Shown here: piece after piece, positions 1 through 5,966 of the stretch
How the letters are laid out: each line of letters starts with the position of its first letter
Position numbering within the stretch: the first letter of the stretch is position 1
From: an uncultured Alphaproteobacteria bacterium
GTDB lineage: Bacteria; Pseudomonadota; Alphaproteobacteria; UBA7887
Length of the DNA: 5,966 nucleotides
Assembly (NCBI GenBank): GCA_913044255.1
Contig: CAJWOI010000187.1
Span: 1-5,966 of the forward strand
Reading direction: 5' to 3'
Translations under genes and position numbers: made by a program
Notes under the pieces: generated by a model
Databases searched by the model: none
Told to the model about the DNA's origin: nothing
What the model saw: the letters and a program-made list of their open reading frames with translations, nothing else

Positions 1-1127
1 CAAACATTGATAAAGCAAATCGTGGGAAAACTCATTGTCAGGACTTGCTCGCGAGTGAGGTGAAGCGAGGACATATACCCCGCAAAACGGCCGAAGCATC
101 GCTACAAAAAATTACTCCCACCACAGATTTTTCTGACCTCGCAGATGTGCAGTTGGTGATTGAAGCGGTTGATGAGGATCGAGAAACAAAAGTGGACGTT
201 ACCCACAAGGCCGAGTCGGTAGTCAAACCGACAACGGTATTTGCGTCCAATACTTCGACCATCCCTATAACGAGCTTAGCAAACACAAGCCGGCGTCCTG
301 AGAATTTTGTCGGCCTTCACTTTTTTTCCCCAGTACATCGAATGGCACTAGTCGAAATCATTCTTGGCAAAAAAACCTCGGATTCATGCCTGGCACTTGC
401 CATGGACTTTGCCAGTTTTATTGGGAAGACACCCATTGTTGTTAATGACGGCCGTGGCTTTTACACCAGTCGCGTTTTTGGCACCTACGTCCAGGAGGGA
501 ATGGCAATGTTGGCGGAAGGGATTTCACCAGCTCTCATAGAAAATACTGGCCGTCTTGCTGGCATGCCGGTCGGGCCTCTAGCAGTCGCGGACGAGGTGT
601 CACTTCAACTCATACATAGAGTATCACTTCAAACTAAAGCTGACCTCGGCAATGCCTATGTCGATCCTCCAGGAGCTCAAGTTATCGACCGAATGGTTAC
701 AAAACTCGGGCGACTTGGTAAGAAAGACGGCAAAGGCTTCTACGACTACCCCTCCGACAAAAACAAGCTTCTATGGCTTTTACTGCCAACACACTTTGCA
801 CAAAAACCCACCAAAGAGCAGCCATGTGCGGAATGGGTGAAGAAGCGACTCCTATATATTCAAGCGGTCGAAGCTGTGCGCTGCCTTGATGAAAATGTAG
901 TGACCTCTCCGGCAGACGCCGATATCGGATCGGTGTTGGGTTGGGGATTTGCACCGCACACGGGTGGCGTTATATCCATGGTAGACACGATTGGCACTTC
1001 CGAGTTCGTCGCCGAATGCGATCAGATGGCCCAACAAGTTGGCAAACGGTTTGCCCCAAGCGAGGGCCTGCGTGAACGCGCCCGAAATAACCGACTGTTC
1101 CACGACCCCACACGCAGCGCTGCATGA
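1..1127 (+). CDS. fadJ: 3-hydroxyacyl-CoA dehydrogenase, FadJ-like fatty-acid oxidation alpha subunit (5' partial)
   Basis: This is the C-terminal part of a multifunctional beta-oxidation enzyme. It oxidises (S)-3-hydroxyacyl-CoA to 3-ketoacyl-CoA with NAD+ in the cytoplasm. The frame is open from position 3 with no stop, so the gene starts left of the window. The enoyl-CoA hydratase domain and the glycine-rich Rossmann loop would be there. Counting residues from the TTG codon at 45, visible marks are EAVDEDRETK (40-49, end of the NAD domain), SNTST (68-72), LHFFSP with the catalytic His at 92 (codon 318-320), and VEII with the partner Glu at 104 (codon 354-356). Next come GFYTSR (138-143), MPVGPLAVADEV (174-185) and GRLGKKDGKGFYDYP (222-236). 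A second C-terminal 3HCDH repeat carries DADIGSVLGWGFAPHTGG (291-308). GFYTSR has Ser where human HAD and E. coli FadB/FadJ have Asn. As I recall, this is normal in the related proteobacterial subfamily. The gene is convergent with the Sel1 gene. FadJ versus FadB is a subfamily judgement. Confidence 0.93.
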   Translation, partial: NIDKANRGKTHCQDLLASEVKRGHIPRKTAEASLQKITPTTDFSDLADVQLVIEAVDEDRETKVDVTHKAESVVKPTTVFASNTSTIPITSLANTSRRPENFVGLHFFSPVHRMALVEIILGKKTSDSCLALAMDFASFIGKTPIVVNDGRGFYTSRVFGTYVQEGMAMLAEGISPALIENTGRLAGMPVGPLAVADEVSLQLIHRVSLQTKADLGNAYVDPPGAQVIDRMVTKLGRLGKKDGKGFYDYPSDKNKLLWLLLPTHFAQKPTKEQPCAEWVKKRLLYIQAVEAVRCLDENVVTSPADADIGSVLGWGFAPHTGGVISMVDTIGTSEFVAECDQMAQQVGKRFAPSEGLRERARNNRLFHDPTRSAA

Positions 1128-1139
1128 ACCTCCCCACTA

Positions 1140-1158
1140 CTTCCAGCATATTTGGAAG
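1140..1158. terminator. Weak stem-loop downstream of the fadJ stop
   Basis: The arms cttcca (1140-1145) and tggaag (1153-1158) are perfect inverted copies around a 7-base loop, 12 bases after the fadJ stop codon. The stem is only 6 bp and no T tract follows, so it is at best a weak terminator or mRNA 3'-end structure. A 6-bp inverted repeat can also occur by chance. Confidence 0.22.
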
Positions 1159-1201
1159 GAATCCGTATTCAGTATCAAGATATAAACGTAAATTCGTTAA
1201 T

Positions 1202-1221
1202 GAATAGGCAACTGCCTATTC
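1202..1221. terminator. Perfect 9-bp palindromic stem between convergent genes, candidate bidirectional terminator
   Basis: The arms gaataggca (1202-1210) and tgcctattc (1213-1221) are exact reverse complements separated by two bases. In RNA the innermost A-T pair would open, giving an 8-bp stem and a 4-base loop. The right arm contains the TAG stop codon of the minus-strand Sel1 gene (1216-1218). Read on the minus strand, the hairpin is followed by the AT-rich attaacgaattta. Read on the plus strand it is followed by tgtctcggg. Neither is a classic T run, so intrinsic termination is uncertain. Its place between two convergent genes fits a shared terminator. Confidence 0.42.
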
Positions 1222-3468
1222 TGTCTCGGGCAGCAACGTTTGAACAAATAGCCCTGACAGGTCTTCGTCATTCAGCAGAACCGAGCCTTCAGGCGTCAGA
1301 ACAAGATTGAATCTCAAGCTATCACTGCCGTCCGGACCATTGGGCCGACCCAGTGACACGACCTTTGCAATTTCTTCTCGATACCCTAGGGATACTAGTG
1401 CCACCAATGGGTGACTGAGCAACTCATCAATTCCGGTAGTAATTACCACCAAATTTCCGGTTACAGAGTCTTGGGAACCACCGTAATATTTAGGGAAGAG
1501 CATACCACTCGTCTGTATACTAAACGACTCGGATGCGGCAGAGACATCTAGAATATTCAAATGCGCCTCAGAGCCTTCTAGCAGTCCAAGCAGCGTTTCA
1601 CCATCGATCTCGATACCACCTGCATCGGCACCAACATCATCAGCGTTGGCACGAAGAGCGCTGACCACTTCCTTCCACAACGCCCTCATCGGGATAGCAA
1701 CAAATCCCAAGCCTATATTCGCGGAGTGCGGCACCAACCCGGCGACAGTAGGGTCCGCCTCATATTGAAGACCGGCAAACCCAATCTCAAAGTCATAATT
1801 CGCAGCGTCACTATCGAGCCCAACGACACCCGCTGAAATAATTCCACGGTCAAGACTGGCAATCATCTCCGTATTACCGGCAATTACATCCGCTTCGCCC
1901 AACTTGACGTTCTCAATTTCCATCCGCCCCGAAAACGAACGCATTAGTGAAGACAGGAACATTGAAAGAGCATCCTCATCACGCAACCAGCCAGGCTCAG
2001 GCAATTCAGTGGCATCCTCAGAGACGCTAACAGCCTCCATAATCACTTTCCGTATTTGGTCCGGAGAACCCTCAAGATCTAAGCCAAAAAGCAAACTGCC
2101 AACAGTGGTCTTATATTGAGAAAGAACACCATATTTTTTGTCATGAACAACCATGTCGCTAAATTCTAGCGCACTGTTCATCCACAACAGTCCGTCGTCC
2201 GTTTCCGTCACATTTTGTTGCACCGTAAAGACGTCAATTTCTACATAATTTCCGTTGGGGCCAGCAATTCCTACGCCGGACGACGACATTTGGATGCCCG
2301 TTACCATTTCGAGAGGCCTTGACCATTGAGCAGAAACCGCTACACCCGAAGAGTATACCATGCCCACATTCCCACCACCTCCGTCACGAATAATAGCCTT
2401 GATTTTCTCAAGATTCATATCGAACCAAATTTGATCCGTGCCGCCCTGAACCGCCTGGTACTCCATTGCTGGGATCTCAATATACCAAGGTCCAAGCGTT
2501 CCCTCAGCCGAATTGACACGAACAACATATGTCACTACCGGCAACGAGATAGAGACAACGCCATAATTCTCAGAAAAGCGGATGGAATCCTCCGCAACAA
2601 ATACCACCTCCAAACCCTTTTGCTGCGAGAGAATGCCAAATTGTAGTTCCGGGTTCAGAACCTTCTCCCACAACGCATAAACCTCTTCACCAAACTCGGT
2701 TAGAGGATCTACGACGACTACTTCCAGGTTGGGCTTACATGCAGTGTCTGACATGTAGGTTGACTGATCGGCGCGCACGATTGGAATACCATAGAACTTA
2801 CAGTATTCAATTAAAGTAGGTGTTTCGGAACTGTGTGTACCGTTAGGTACCGCATCTTCTGTCTCCTCCTTGGAAGCCGATTGCGCGCTAGCTTTTTCCG
2901 CTTTCGCAAGCCATACCTGACCCCGGTGAGGGTCGCGCGGTACACCGATTCCGCTCGTGTACATCCTCCCAAGCATCCTCTGCGCTTGGGGATCTCCTGC
3001 CAGAGCAGCGCGCTCGCACCACTCGGCAGCCCGACCGTAATTTAGTGGTACCGCGATACCGTGGTACGACATCTCCGCCAGTCGATACTGAGACAAAACA
3101 TGTCCCTGTTCCGCCGCAGCAAGATAGTGAACCCAGGCAAGGGACACATTTTGAAAGACACCATCCCCAGCCTCGTGCGCCCTTCCCTTTTCATAAAGCT
3201 GCTGAGGGGTAGGTTGATTGGCTGGTGCGCCCGATTGCGAGACTTGTAGTTCTACAGACTCTTTGGATCGCCCCGTCGGAACATTCTCGTGTTCTCCCTC
3301 CAATTCATTTTCTTGTCGCAAGGATGAATCGCGAACCTCGTCTTGCGCCACTTTTGGCTCCTCCGAGGTCTGCGCAAACGACGACAGGGGACAGGCAGCC
3401 GCAGTTATTAAGGCCCATGCTGAAACGCCTACGACGAGTGACTGGATTTCCAATATTCGGAACTTCAT
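1216..3468 (-). CDS. Exported Sel1-repeat protein with a large uncharacterised C-terminal region
   Basis: I do not recognise the protein as a whole. From the chosen ATG (3466-3468) it is 750 residues. That start gives a compact signal peptide: MKFR, a hydrophobic core over about residues 10-26, and a likely cleavage site after SFA (30-32). The frame is open further up to a TTG at 3559-3561, but those extra residues would precede the signal peptide and no start has a clear Shine-Dalgarno site. An acidic, probably disordered linker spans about 33-86. Three 36-residue Sel1 repeats follow (87-194), then a Ser/Glu-rich linker. The last 530 or so residues alternate beta-like stretches with acidic helices and end in a Gly/Asp-rich segment with LRFNLVLTPEGSVLLN. 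The general look recalls periplasmic DUF2125 or DUF945 (YdgA) proteins, but this is only a guess. Cys223 and Cys244 flank the entry to this region and could form a disulfide. The Cys at residue 27 has a poor lipobox (AAAC), so a lipoprotein is less likely. Sel1 repeats usually mediate protein-protein contacts. Confidence 0.82.
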   Translation of the reverse strand: MKFRILEIQSLVVGVSAWALITAAACPLSSFAQTSEEPKVAQDEVRDSSLRQENELEGEHENVPTGRSKESVELQVSQSGAPANQPTPQQLYEKGRAHEAGDGVFQNVSLAWVHYLAAAEQGHVLSQYRLAEMSYHGIAVPLNYGRAAEWCERAALAGDPQAQRMLGRMYTSGIGVPRDPHRGQVWLAKAEKASAQSASKEETEDAVPNGTHSSETPTLIEYCKFYGIPIVRADQSTYMSDTACKPNLEVVVVDPLTEFGEEVYALWEKVLNPELQFGILSQQKGLEVVFVAEDSIRFSENYGVVSISLPVVTYVVRVNSAEGTLGPWYIEIPAMEYQAVQGGTDQIWFDMNLEKIKAIIRDGGGGNVGMVYSSGVAVSAQWSRPLEMVTGIQMSSSGVGIAGPNGNYVEIDVFTVQQNVTETDDGLLWMNSALEFSDMVVHDKKYGVLSQYKTTVGSLLFGLDLEGSPDQIRKVIMEAVSVSEDATELPEPGWLRDEDALSMFLSSLMRSFSGRMEIENVKLGEADVIAGNTEMIASLDRGIISAGVVGLDSDAANYDFEIGFAGLQYEADPTVAGLVPHSANIGLGFVAIPMRALWKEVVSALRANADDVGADAGGIEIDGETLLGLLEGSEAHLNILDVSAASESFSIQTSGMLFPKYYGGSQDSVTGNLVVITTGIDELLSHPLVALVSLGYREEIAKVVSLGRPNGPDGSDSLRFNLVLTPEGSVLLNDEDLSGLFVQTLLPETE
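2887..3210 (-). repeat. Three tandem Sel1-like repeats (36 residues each)
   Basis: Within the exported protein, residues 87-122, 123-158 and 159-194 (counted from the ATG at 3468) are consecutive 36-residue units with no gaps. Each follows the Sel1 pattern: a first helix with A/L/Y positions, a Gly turn (AGDGV, YHGIAV, TSGIGV), then an A/W-rich second helix ending AAAEQG, AALAG or AEKAS. The second and third match best (RLAEMSYHGIAVPLNYGRAA and RMLGRMYTSGIGVPRDPHRG). The first is the most diverged, with QNVSLAWVHYLAAAEQG as its second half. Such alpha/alpha solenoids are known protein-binding modules. The partner here is unknown. Confidence 0.85.
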
Positions 3469-3570
3469 CCAAATGTTCACGGTAATGTCAGAAAACACTG
3501 TATGGAAAAAACAAATTTCATACATCCATCCAATAATTCTGACTATTTCCAAACAGCGCAAAAAGACATG
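3469..3570 (-). other. 102-bp leader between the ligase stop and the Sel1 gene start
   Basis: This AT-rich stretch lies between the TAA of the ligase (3571-3573) and the preferred ATG of the Sel1 gene. I see no strong hairpin, no T-tract terminator and no good Shine-Dalgarno motif near the ATG. On the minus strand, TTGCGC and AATTAT lie 17 bases apart, but they match the sigma-70 consensus at only 3 of 6 and 4 of 6 positions. A promoter here is therefore unproven. The gap is long enough for the Sel1 gene to have its own promoter, yet short enough for read-through from the ligase. Confidence 0.3.
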
Positions 3571-5211
3571 TTACGATAGGGAGGGAAGCACGTACGCAGC
3601 GAAATCTTTGCGCAATTTTGTTTTGAGCACTTTCCCGGTGGGCGTGTGAGGCAGTTCTTCCACAAACACAACGTCATCTGGTATCCACCACTTTGCAGTC
3701 CTGCCCAAGAAAAATTTAAGTAATTCTTCTTGGGTTACTTTACTTCCCGCCTCACGGACTACAACCAACAGCGGACGCTCGTCCCATTTGGGATGAGACA
3801 CACCGATTACCGCACATTCTGCAACCCCAACGTGTTCCATAGCAACATTCTCTAGCTCAATCGAACCAATCCATTCTCCACCAGACTTGATGACGTCCTT
3901 TGCCCTATCCGTTATTTGCATATAGCCCTCGGCGTCCAGAGTCGCAACATCGCCCGTTGGAAACCATCCGTCAGAATCCAATACCTCGCCGCCTTCTCTC
4001 TTAAAATATCCACTGGCGATCCACGGACCCCGAACCATCAAATTACCAAAGGCTACTCCATCGCGAGGCAATTCCACCCCATCGTCATCAACGATTTTCA
4101 TTTCGACGCCGTAAATACCTCTACCCTGCTTTTCTTGTAGTTTGTATTGCTCCTCCTTTGGCAAAGAAAGCGAGTCTTTCTTCAACGTACCCGTGGTCCC
4201 TAACGGGCTCATTTCCGTCATCCCCCAAGCATGGCACACACGTACCCCGTACTCCTCTTGCAACGTGCGTATCATAATCGGTGGTGCGGCAGTGCCGCCA
4301 ATCGCAACGCGCTCTAGAATCCCGAGTCCTTTATTGGTTTTTTTAAGATATTGGAGAATGCCAAGCCATACGGTCGGAACCGCCGCGCTACAGGTAATAT
4401 CCTCCTGCTCAATAAGTTCCAACAATGATTCTCCGTCCAAGTGCGGCCCAGGAAACACCATTTTAGCGCCGCTCATGGGAGCCGCATATGGAGTACCCCA
4501 TGCGTTAGCATGAAACATAGGGACAATCACCAACAGGCTGTCGTTGTTGCAAATACCGAGCGTGTCGGGAGACGAAGCGCACCAACTATGAAGTACTGTG
4601 GAACGATGACTGTAAAGGACGCCCTTTGGATTCCCCGTGGTGCCAGAGGTGTAACATAGAGAAGACGCTGTATTTTCATCAAATATAGGCCAGCTGTACC
4701 GATCTTCGTGACCAGAAATCAAACTTTCGTAACAGTACGTGTTGTCCAAGGTGGTTTCAGGCATTTCCTCTTGGTCACACATTACGATAATGCCCTTGAC
4801 CCCCTCTAGACTTATGGACAATTGCTCTACAAGCTCCACGAAGGATGAATCTACAAACAAGAACTTATCTTCTGCGTGATTGATGATGTAGATCAGTTGC
4901 TCCACAAACAAACGAGGATTAATAGTATGGCACACGCAACCAACCCCTGACGTCGCGTAATAAACCTCTAGGTGCCGAAAGCTATTCCACGCAATCGTCC
5001 CAATTCTATCTCCAGGCTCTGCCCCAAGTGCCTCTAAGGCATTCGCAAGCTGCTGGGTACGTTTATAAACTTCTGCATAAGTAGTCCGATGAATATCTCT
5101 ATTGATCGTCCGAGTAACAATCTCACGTTCCCCATGATACTGTGCCGCGTATTGAATCAATGACGAAATCAAAAGCGGCTGAGCCTGAATTAGAGACTTA
5201 AGAAGCGGCAT
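3571..5211 (-). CDS. AMP-forming acyl-CoA ligase, AlkK/DmdB group (medium-chain fatty acid or 3-methylthiopropionate type)
   Basis: This complete 546-residue enzyme of the ANL superfamily activates a carboxylate with ATP to an acyl-adenylate and then to the CoA thioester, in the cytoplasm. Motifs in order are the phosphate loop YTSGTTGNPKG (187-197), PMFHANAWGTPY (231-242), IGGTAAP (304-310, acyl pocket), HAWGMTEMSP (327-336), TGD (419-421, ribose-binding Asp), DRAKDVIKSGGEWIG (435-449, domain hinge and A8) and PTGKVLK (524-530) with the catalytic Lys at 527. From memory, Pseudomonas AlkK has the same length and shares long stretches such as CHTINPRLF, INHAEDK, SSLCYTSGTTGNPKGVLYSH and KWDERPLL. 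Known members activate medium-chain fatty acids (AlkK) or 3-methylthiopropionate (DmdB). Sequence reading alone cannot choose between them. The ATG at 5209-5211 is supported by GGAG nine bases upstream. It may be co-transcribed with the hydratase gene upstream. Confidence 0.95.
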   Translation of the reverse strand: MPLLKSLIQAQPLLISSLIQYAAQYHGEREIVTRTINRDIHRTTYAEVYKRTQQLANALEALGAEPGDRIGTIAWNSFRHLEVYYATSGVGCVCHTINPRLFVEQLIYIINHAEDKFLFVDSSFVELVEQLSISLEGVKGIIVMCDQEEMPETTLDNTYCYESLISGHEDRYSWPIFDENTASSLCYTSGTTGNPKGVLYSHRSTVLHSWCASSPDTLGICNNDSLLVIVPMFHANAWGTPYAAPMSGAKMVFPGPHLDGESLLELIEQEDITCSAAVPTVWLGILQYLKKTNKGLGILERVAIGGTAAPPIMIRTLQEEYGVRVCHAWGMTEMSPLGTTGTLKKDSLSLPKEEQYKLQEKQGRGIYGVEMKIVDDDGVELPRDGVAFGNLMVRGPWIASGYFKREGGEVLDSDGWFPTGDVATLDAEGYMQITDRAKDVIKSGGEWIGSIELENVAMEHVGVAECAVIGVSHPKWDERPLLVVVREAGSKVTQEELLKFFLGRTAKWWIPDDVVFVEELPHTPTGKVLKTKLRKDFAAYVLPSLS

Positions 5212-5220
5212 TGCGTAGAA

Positions 5221-5224
5221 CTCC
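5221..5224 (-). promoter_or_regulatory. Ribosome binding site of the acyl-CoA ligase
   Basis: On the minus strand GGAG lies nine bases before the ATG at 5209-5211, within the usual spacing. It supports that ATG as the start, which also matches the AlkK N-terminus in length. It is the clearest Shine-Dalgarno motif in the window. Confidence 0.65.
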
Positions 5225-5240
5225 GTATTAGAAATTTTCT

Positions 5241-5267
5241 GCCCACCGCGGAGCTTAGCGGTCGGGC
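5241..5267 (-). terminator. GC-rich stem-loop between hydratase and ligase genes
   Basis: The arms gcccaccgc (5241-5249) and gcggtcgggc (5258-5267) pair over 9 bp with one bulged base around an 8-base loop. The stem is almost all G-C. It lies 16 bases after the hydratase stop and 16 bases before the ligase Shine-Dalgarno motif. On the minus strand it is followed by agaaaatttc, which is not a run of T, so complete intrinsic termination is doubtful. It could be a partial terminator, an mRNA-stabilising 3' structure or an intergenic processing site. The overlapping cgggcccg (5263-5270) is an alternative short palindrome. Confidence 0.4.
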
Positions 5268-5283
5268 CCGAACGACAGCGAAT

Positions 5284-5966
5284 CTAGGAAAACTGAGCTT
5301 CAATCGATCCTAAGCCGGCGAAGGCTCCCACCGCCACATCACCGGACTTTGCCCATCCTAATGCCTCACAACAGCTACCAGTCGTAATTAGATCTCCAGC
5401 CATCAAACCATTACCTTGGCCAGCTAGTTTATTTGCCAACCAAACCAGAGACTCCAAGGGGTCACCGCCGGCAGCATTGGAACCCACACCACTACTTACT
5501 GGCACGCCATTCATAACAAGCGTTGCAGCAATCCCAAGGCGATCAACGGGTCGCCAATTTATAAGTTCGTCACCCAAAATGAACGCCCCATGAGCGCCAT
5601 TGTCGGCAATAATTTGGAAAATACCTGCCTTAAGTCCACCAGTATAGCGTGTATCAACTATTTCTATCGCGGGATACAAAGCAGCAACGGCACCCGCCAC
5701 TTCGTCAGGTCCGTAAGAACGCCCAGACGGTAAGTTTTTTCCCAATCGAAATGCCAACTCCACTTCAATGCCAGGTGCAAATAGCTCGCCCATAGAAAGT
5801 TCTGCCGGACTCTGAAATATTGCTGACGTAAACATACGTCCCGCGAAGGGCTCAGTCGTCCCCAACATTTTTTGTGCCTTCGGATTTGTCGCTCCGACCT
5901 TCCAACCACCGATCTCAAGATCCAGTAATGCTACTAAAGAGTCCTGTACCAGATAGGCGTCCACCA
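5284..5966 (-). CDS. 2-keto-4-pentenoate hydratase family protein (5' partial)
   Basis: This belongs to the FAH-superfamily hydratase/decarboxylase group (MhpD, DmpE, TesE and 4-oxalocrotonate decarboxylase relatives). Members add water to 2-hydroxypenta-2,4-dienoate, giving 4-hydroxy-2-oxovalerate, or decarboxylate related oxo acids in meta-cleavage pathways. Numbered from the first GTG in the window (5962-5964), marks are GWKVGATNPK (20-29, active-site Lys), the metal ligands in GIEVEL (Glu67, Glu69) and AIEIVDTRY (Glu101), ADNGAHGAFILG (120-131), SSGVGSNAAGGDPL (157-170) and GDLITTGSC (190-198). The gene ends at TAG 5284-5286. The frame is still open at the right edge. Against E. coli MhpD (about 269 residues, from memory) some 30-40 N-terminal residues are missing, so the GTG is probably an internal Val. 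All expected metal-binding acids are present, so an active enzyme is likely. Hydratase versus decarboxylase cannot be told from this fragment. Same strand as the ligase, with a 72-bp gap. Confidence 0.88.
   Translation of the reverse strand, partial: VDAYLVQDSLVALLDLEIGGWKVGATNPKAQKMLGTTEPFAGRMFTSAIFQSPAELSMGELFAPGIEVELAFRLGKNLPSGRSYGPDEVAGAVAALYPAIEIVDTRYTGGLKAGIFQIIADNGAHGAFILGDELINWRPVDRLGIAATLVMNGVPVSSGVGSNAAGGDPLESLVWLANKLAGQGNGLMAGDLITTGSCCEALGWAKSGDVAVGAFAGLGSIEAQFS

Noticed and set aside
697..1103. Opposite-strand open frames inside the fadJ region
   Set aside because: They have no recognisable motifs and lie wholly under a well-supported gene, so they are shadows of fadJ coding.
3466..3561. 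Lipoprotein signal (Cys after ITAAA) in the Sel1 protein
   Set aside because: The residues before Cys are AAA, lacking the usual Leu at -3, and a better signal peptidase I site (SFA) follows a few residues later.
3554..3614. gcgcaaaga and tctttttgcgc-like inverted copies on either side of the ligase stop
   Set aside because: The match is imperfect and the intervening loop is over 40 bases, partly coding. This is likely chance.
3218..3649. A 143-codon plus-strand open frame across the Sel1 gene start and the ligase end
   Set aside because: It covers the Sel1 signal-peptide and linker coding region and the ligase C-terminus in antisense. It has no motif or ribosome binding site and its protein composition looks unlike a real gene.
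5225..5230. TAATAC on the minus strand resembling a -10 box before the ligase
   Set aside because: No matching -35 hexamer lies at 16-18 bases, and the transcript would start within the ribosome binding site.
5284..5964. Treating the hydratase as complete with a GTG start at 5964
   Set aside because: The family is about 30-40 residues longer at the N-terminus and the frame is still open at the window edge.
1..5966. CRISPR, transposon, toxin-antitoxin or phage-defence system
   Set aside because: There are no tandem spaced repeats, terminal inverted repeats, transposase or nuclease motifs, or pairs of small overlapping genes.

Overview
The window reads as ordinary chromosomal DNA from a Pseudomonadota bacterium, alpha- or gammaproteobacterial. 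The evidence is the FadJ-like beta-oxidation enzyme, an acyl-CoA ligase very like the AlkK/DmdB group, and a secreted Sel1-repeat protein with a Gram-negative signal peptide. Base composition looks balanced and uniform by eye, and coding density is high. I see no tRNA, rRNA, transposase, phage gene or CRISPR array. The lineage is inferred from remembered family sequences, not from a search.

Layout, left to right. (1) Positions 1-1127, plus strand: the C-terminal part of a FadJ-type 3-hydroxyacyl-CoA dehydrogenase, cut by the left edge. (2) Positions 1128-1215: a short gap between convergent genes with two inverted repeats, one of them a perfect 9-bp stem that contains the stop codon of the next gene. 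(3) Positions 1216-3468, minus strand: a 750-residue exported protein with a signal peptide, an acidic linker, three exact-length Sel1 repeats and a large C-terminal region I cannot name. (4) Positions 3571-5211, minus strand: a complete 546-residue AMP-forming acyl-CoA ligase. (5) Positions 5212-5283: a gap with a GC-rich stem-loop and the ligase ribosome binding site. (6) Positions 5284-5966, minus strand: a 2-keto-4-pentenoate hydratase family enzyme that runs off the right edge.

Three of the four genes are catabolic. The ligase activates a carboxylic acid to its CoA thioester. FadJ would carry hydroxyacyl-CoA intermediates through beta-oxidation. The hydratase family acts on 2-hydroxy-2,4-dienoates from meta-cleavage of aromatic or steroid rings. 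Hydratase and ligase share a strand with a 72-bp gap and could be co-transcribed. FadJ points the other way and converges on them, so it is a separate unit. The Sel1 protein lies downstream of the ligase on the same strand and has no obvious catabolic role. It is the least understood gene here. I found no convincing sign of a novel defence, mobile or RNA-based system.
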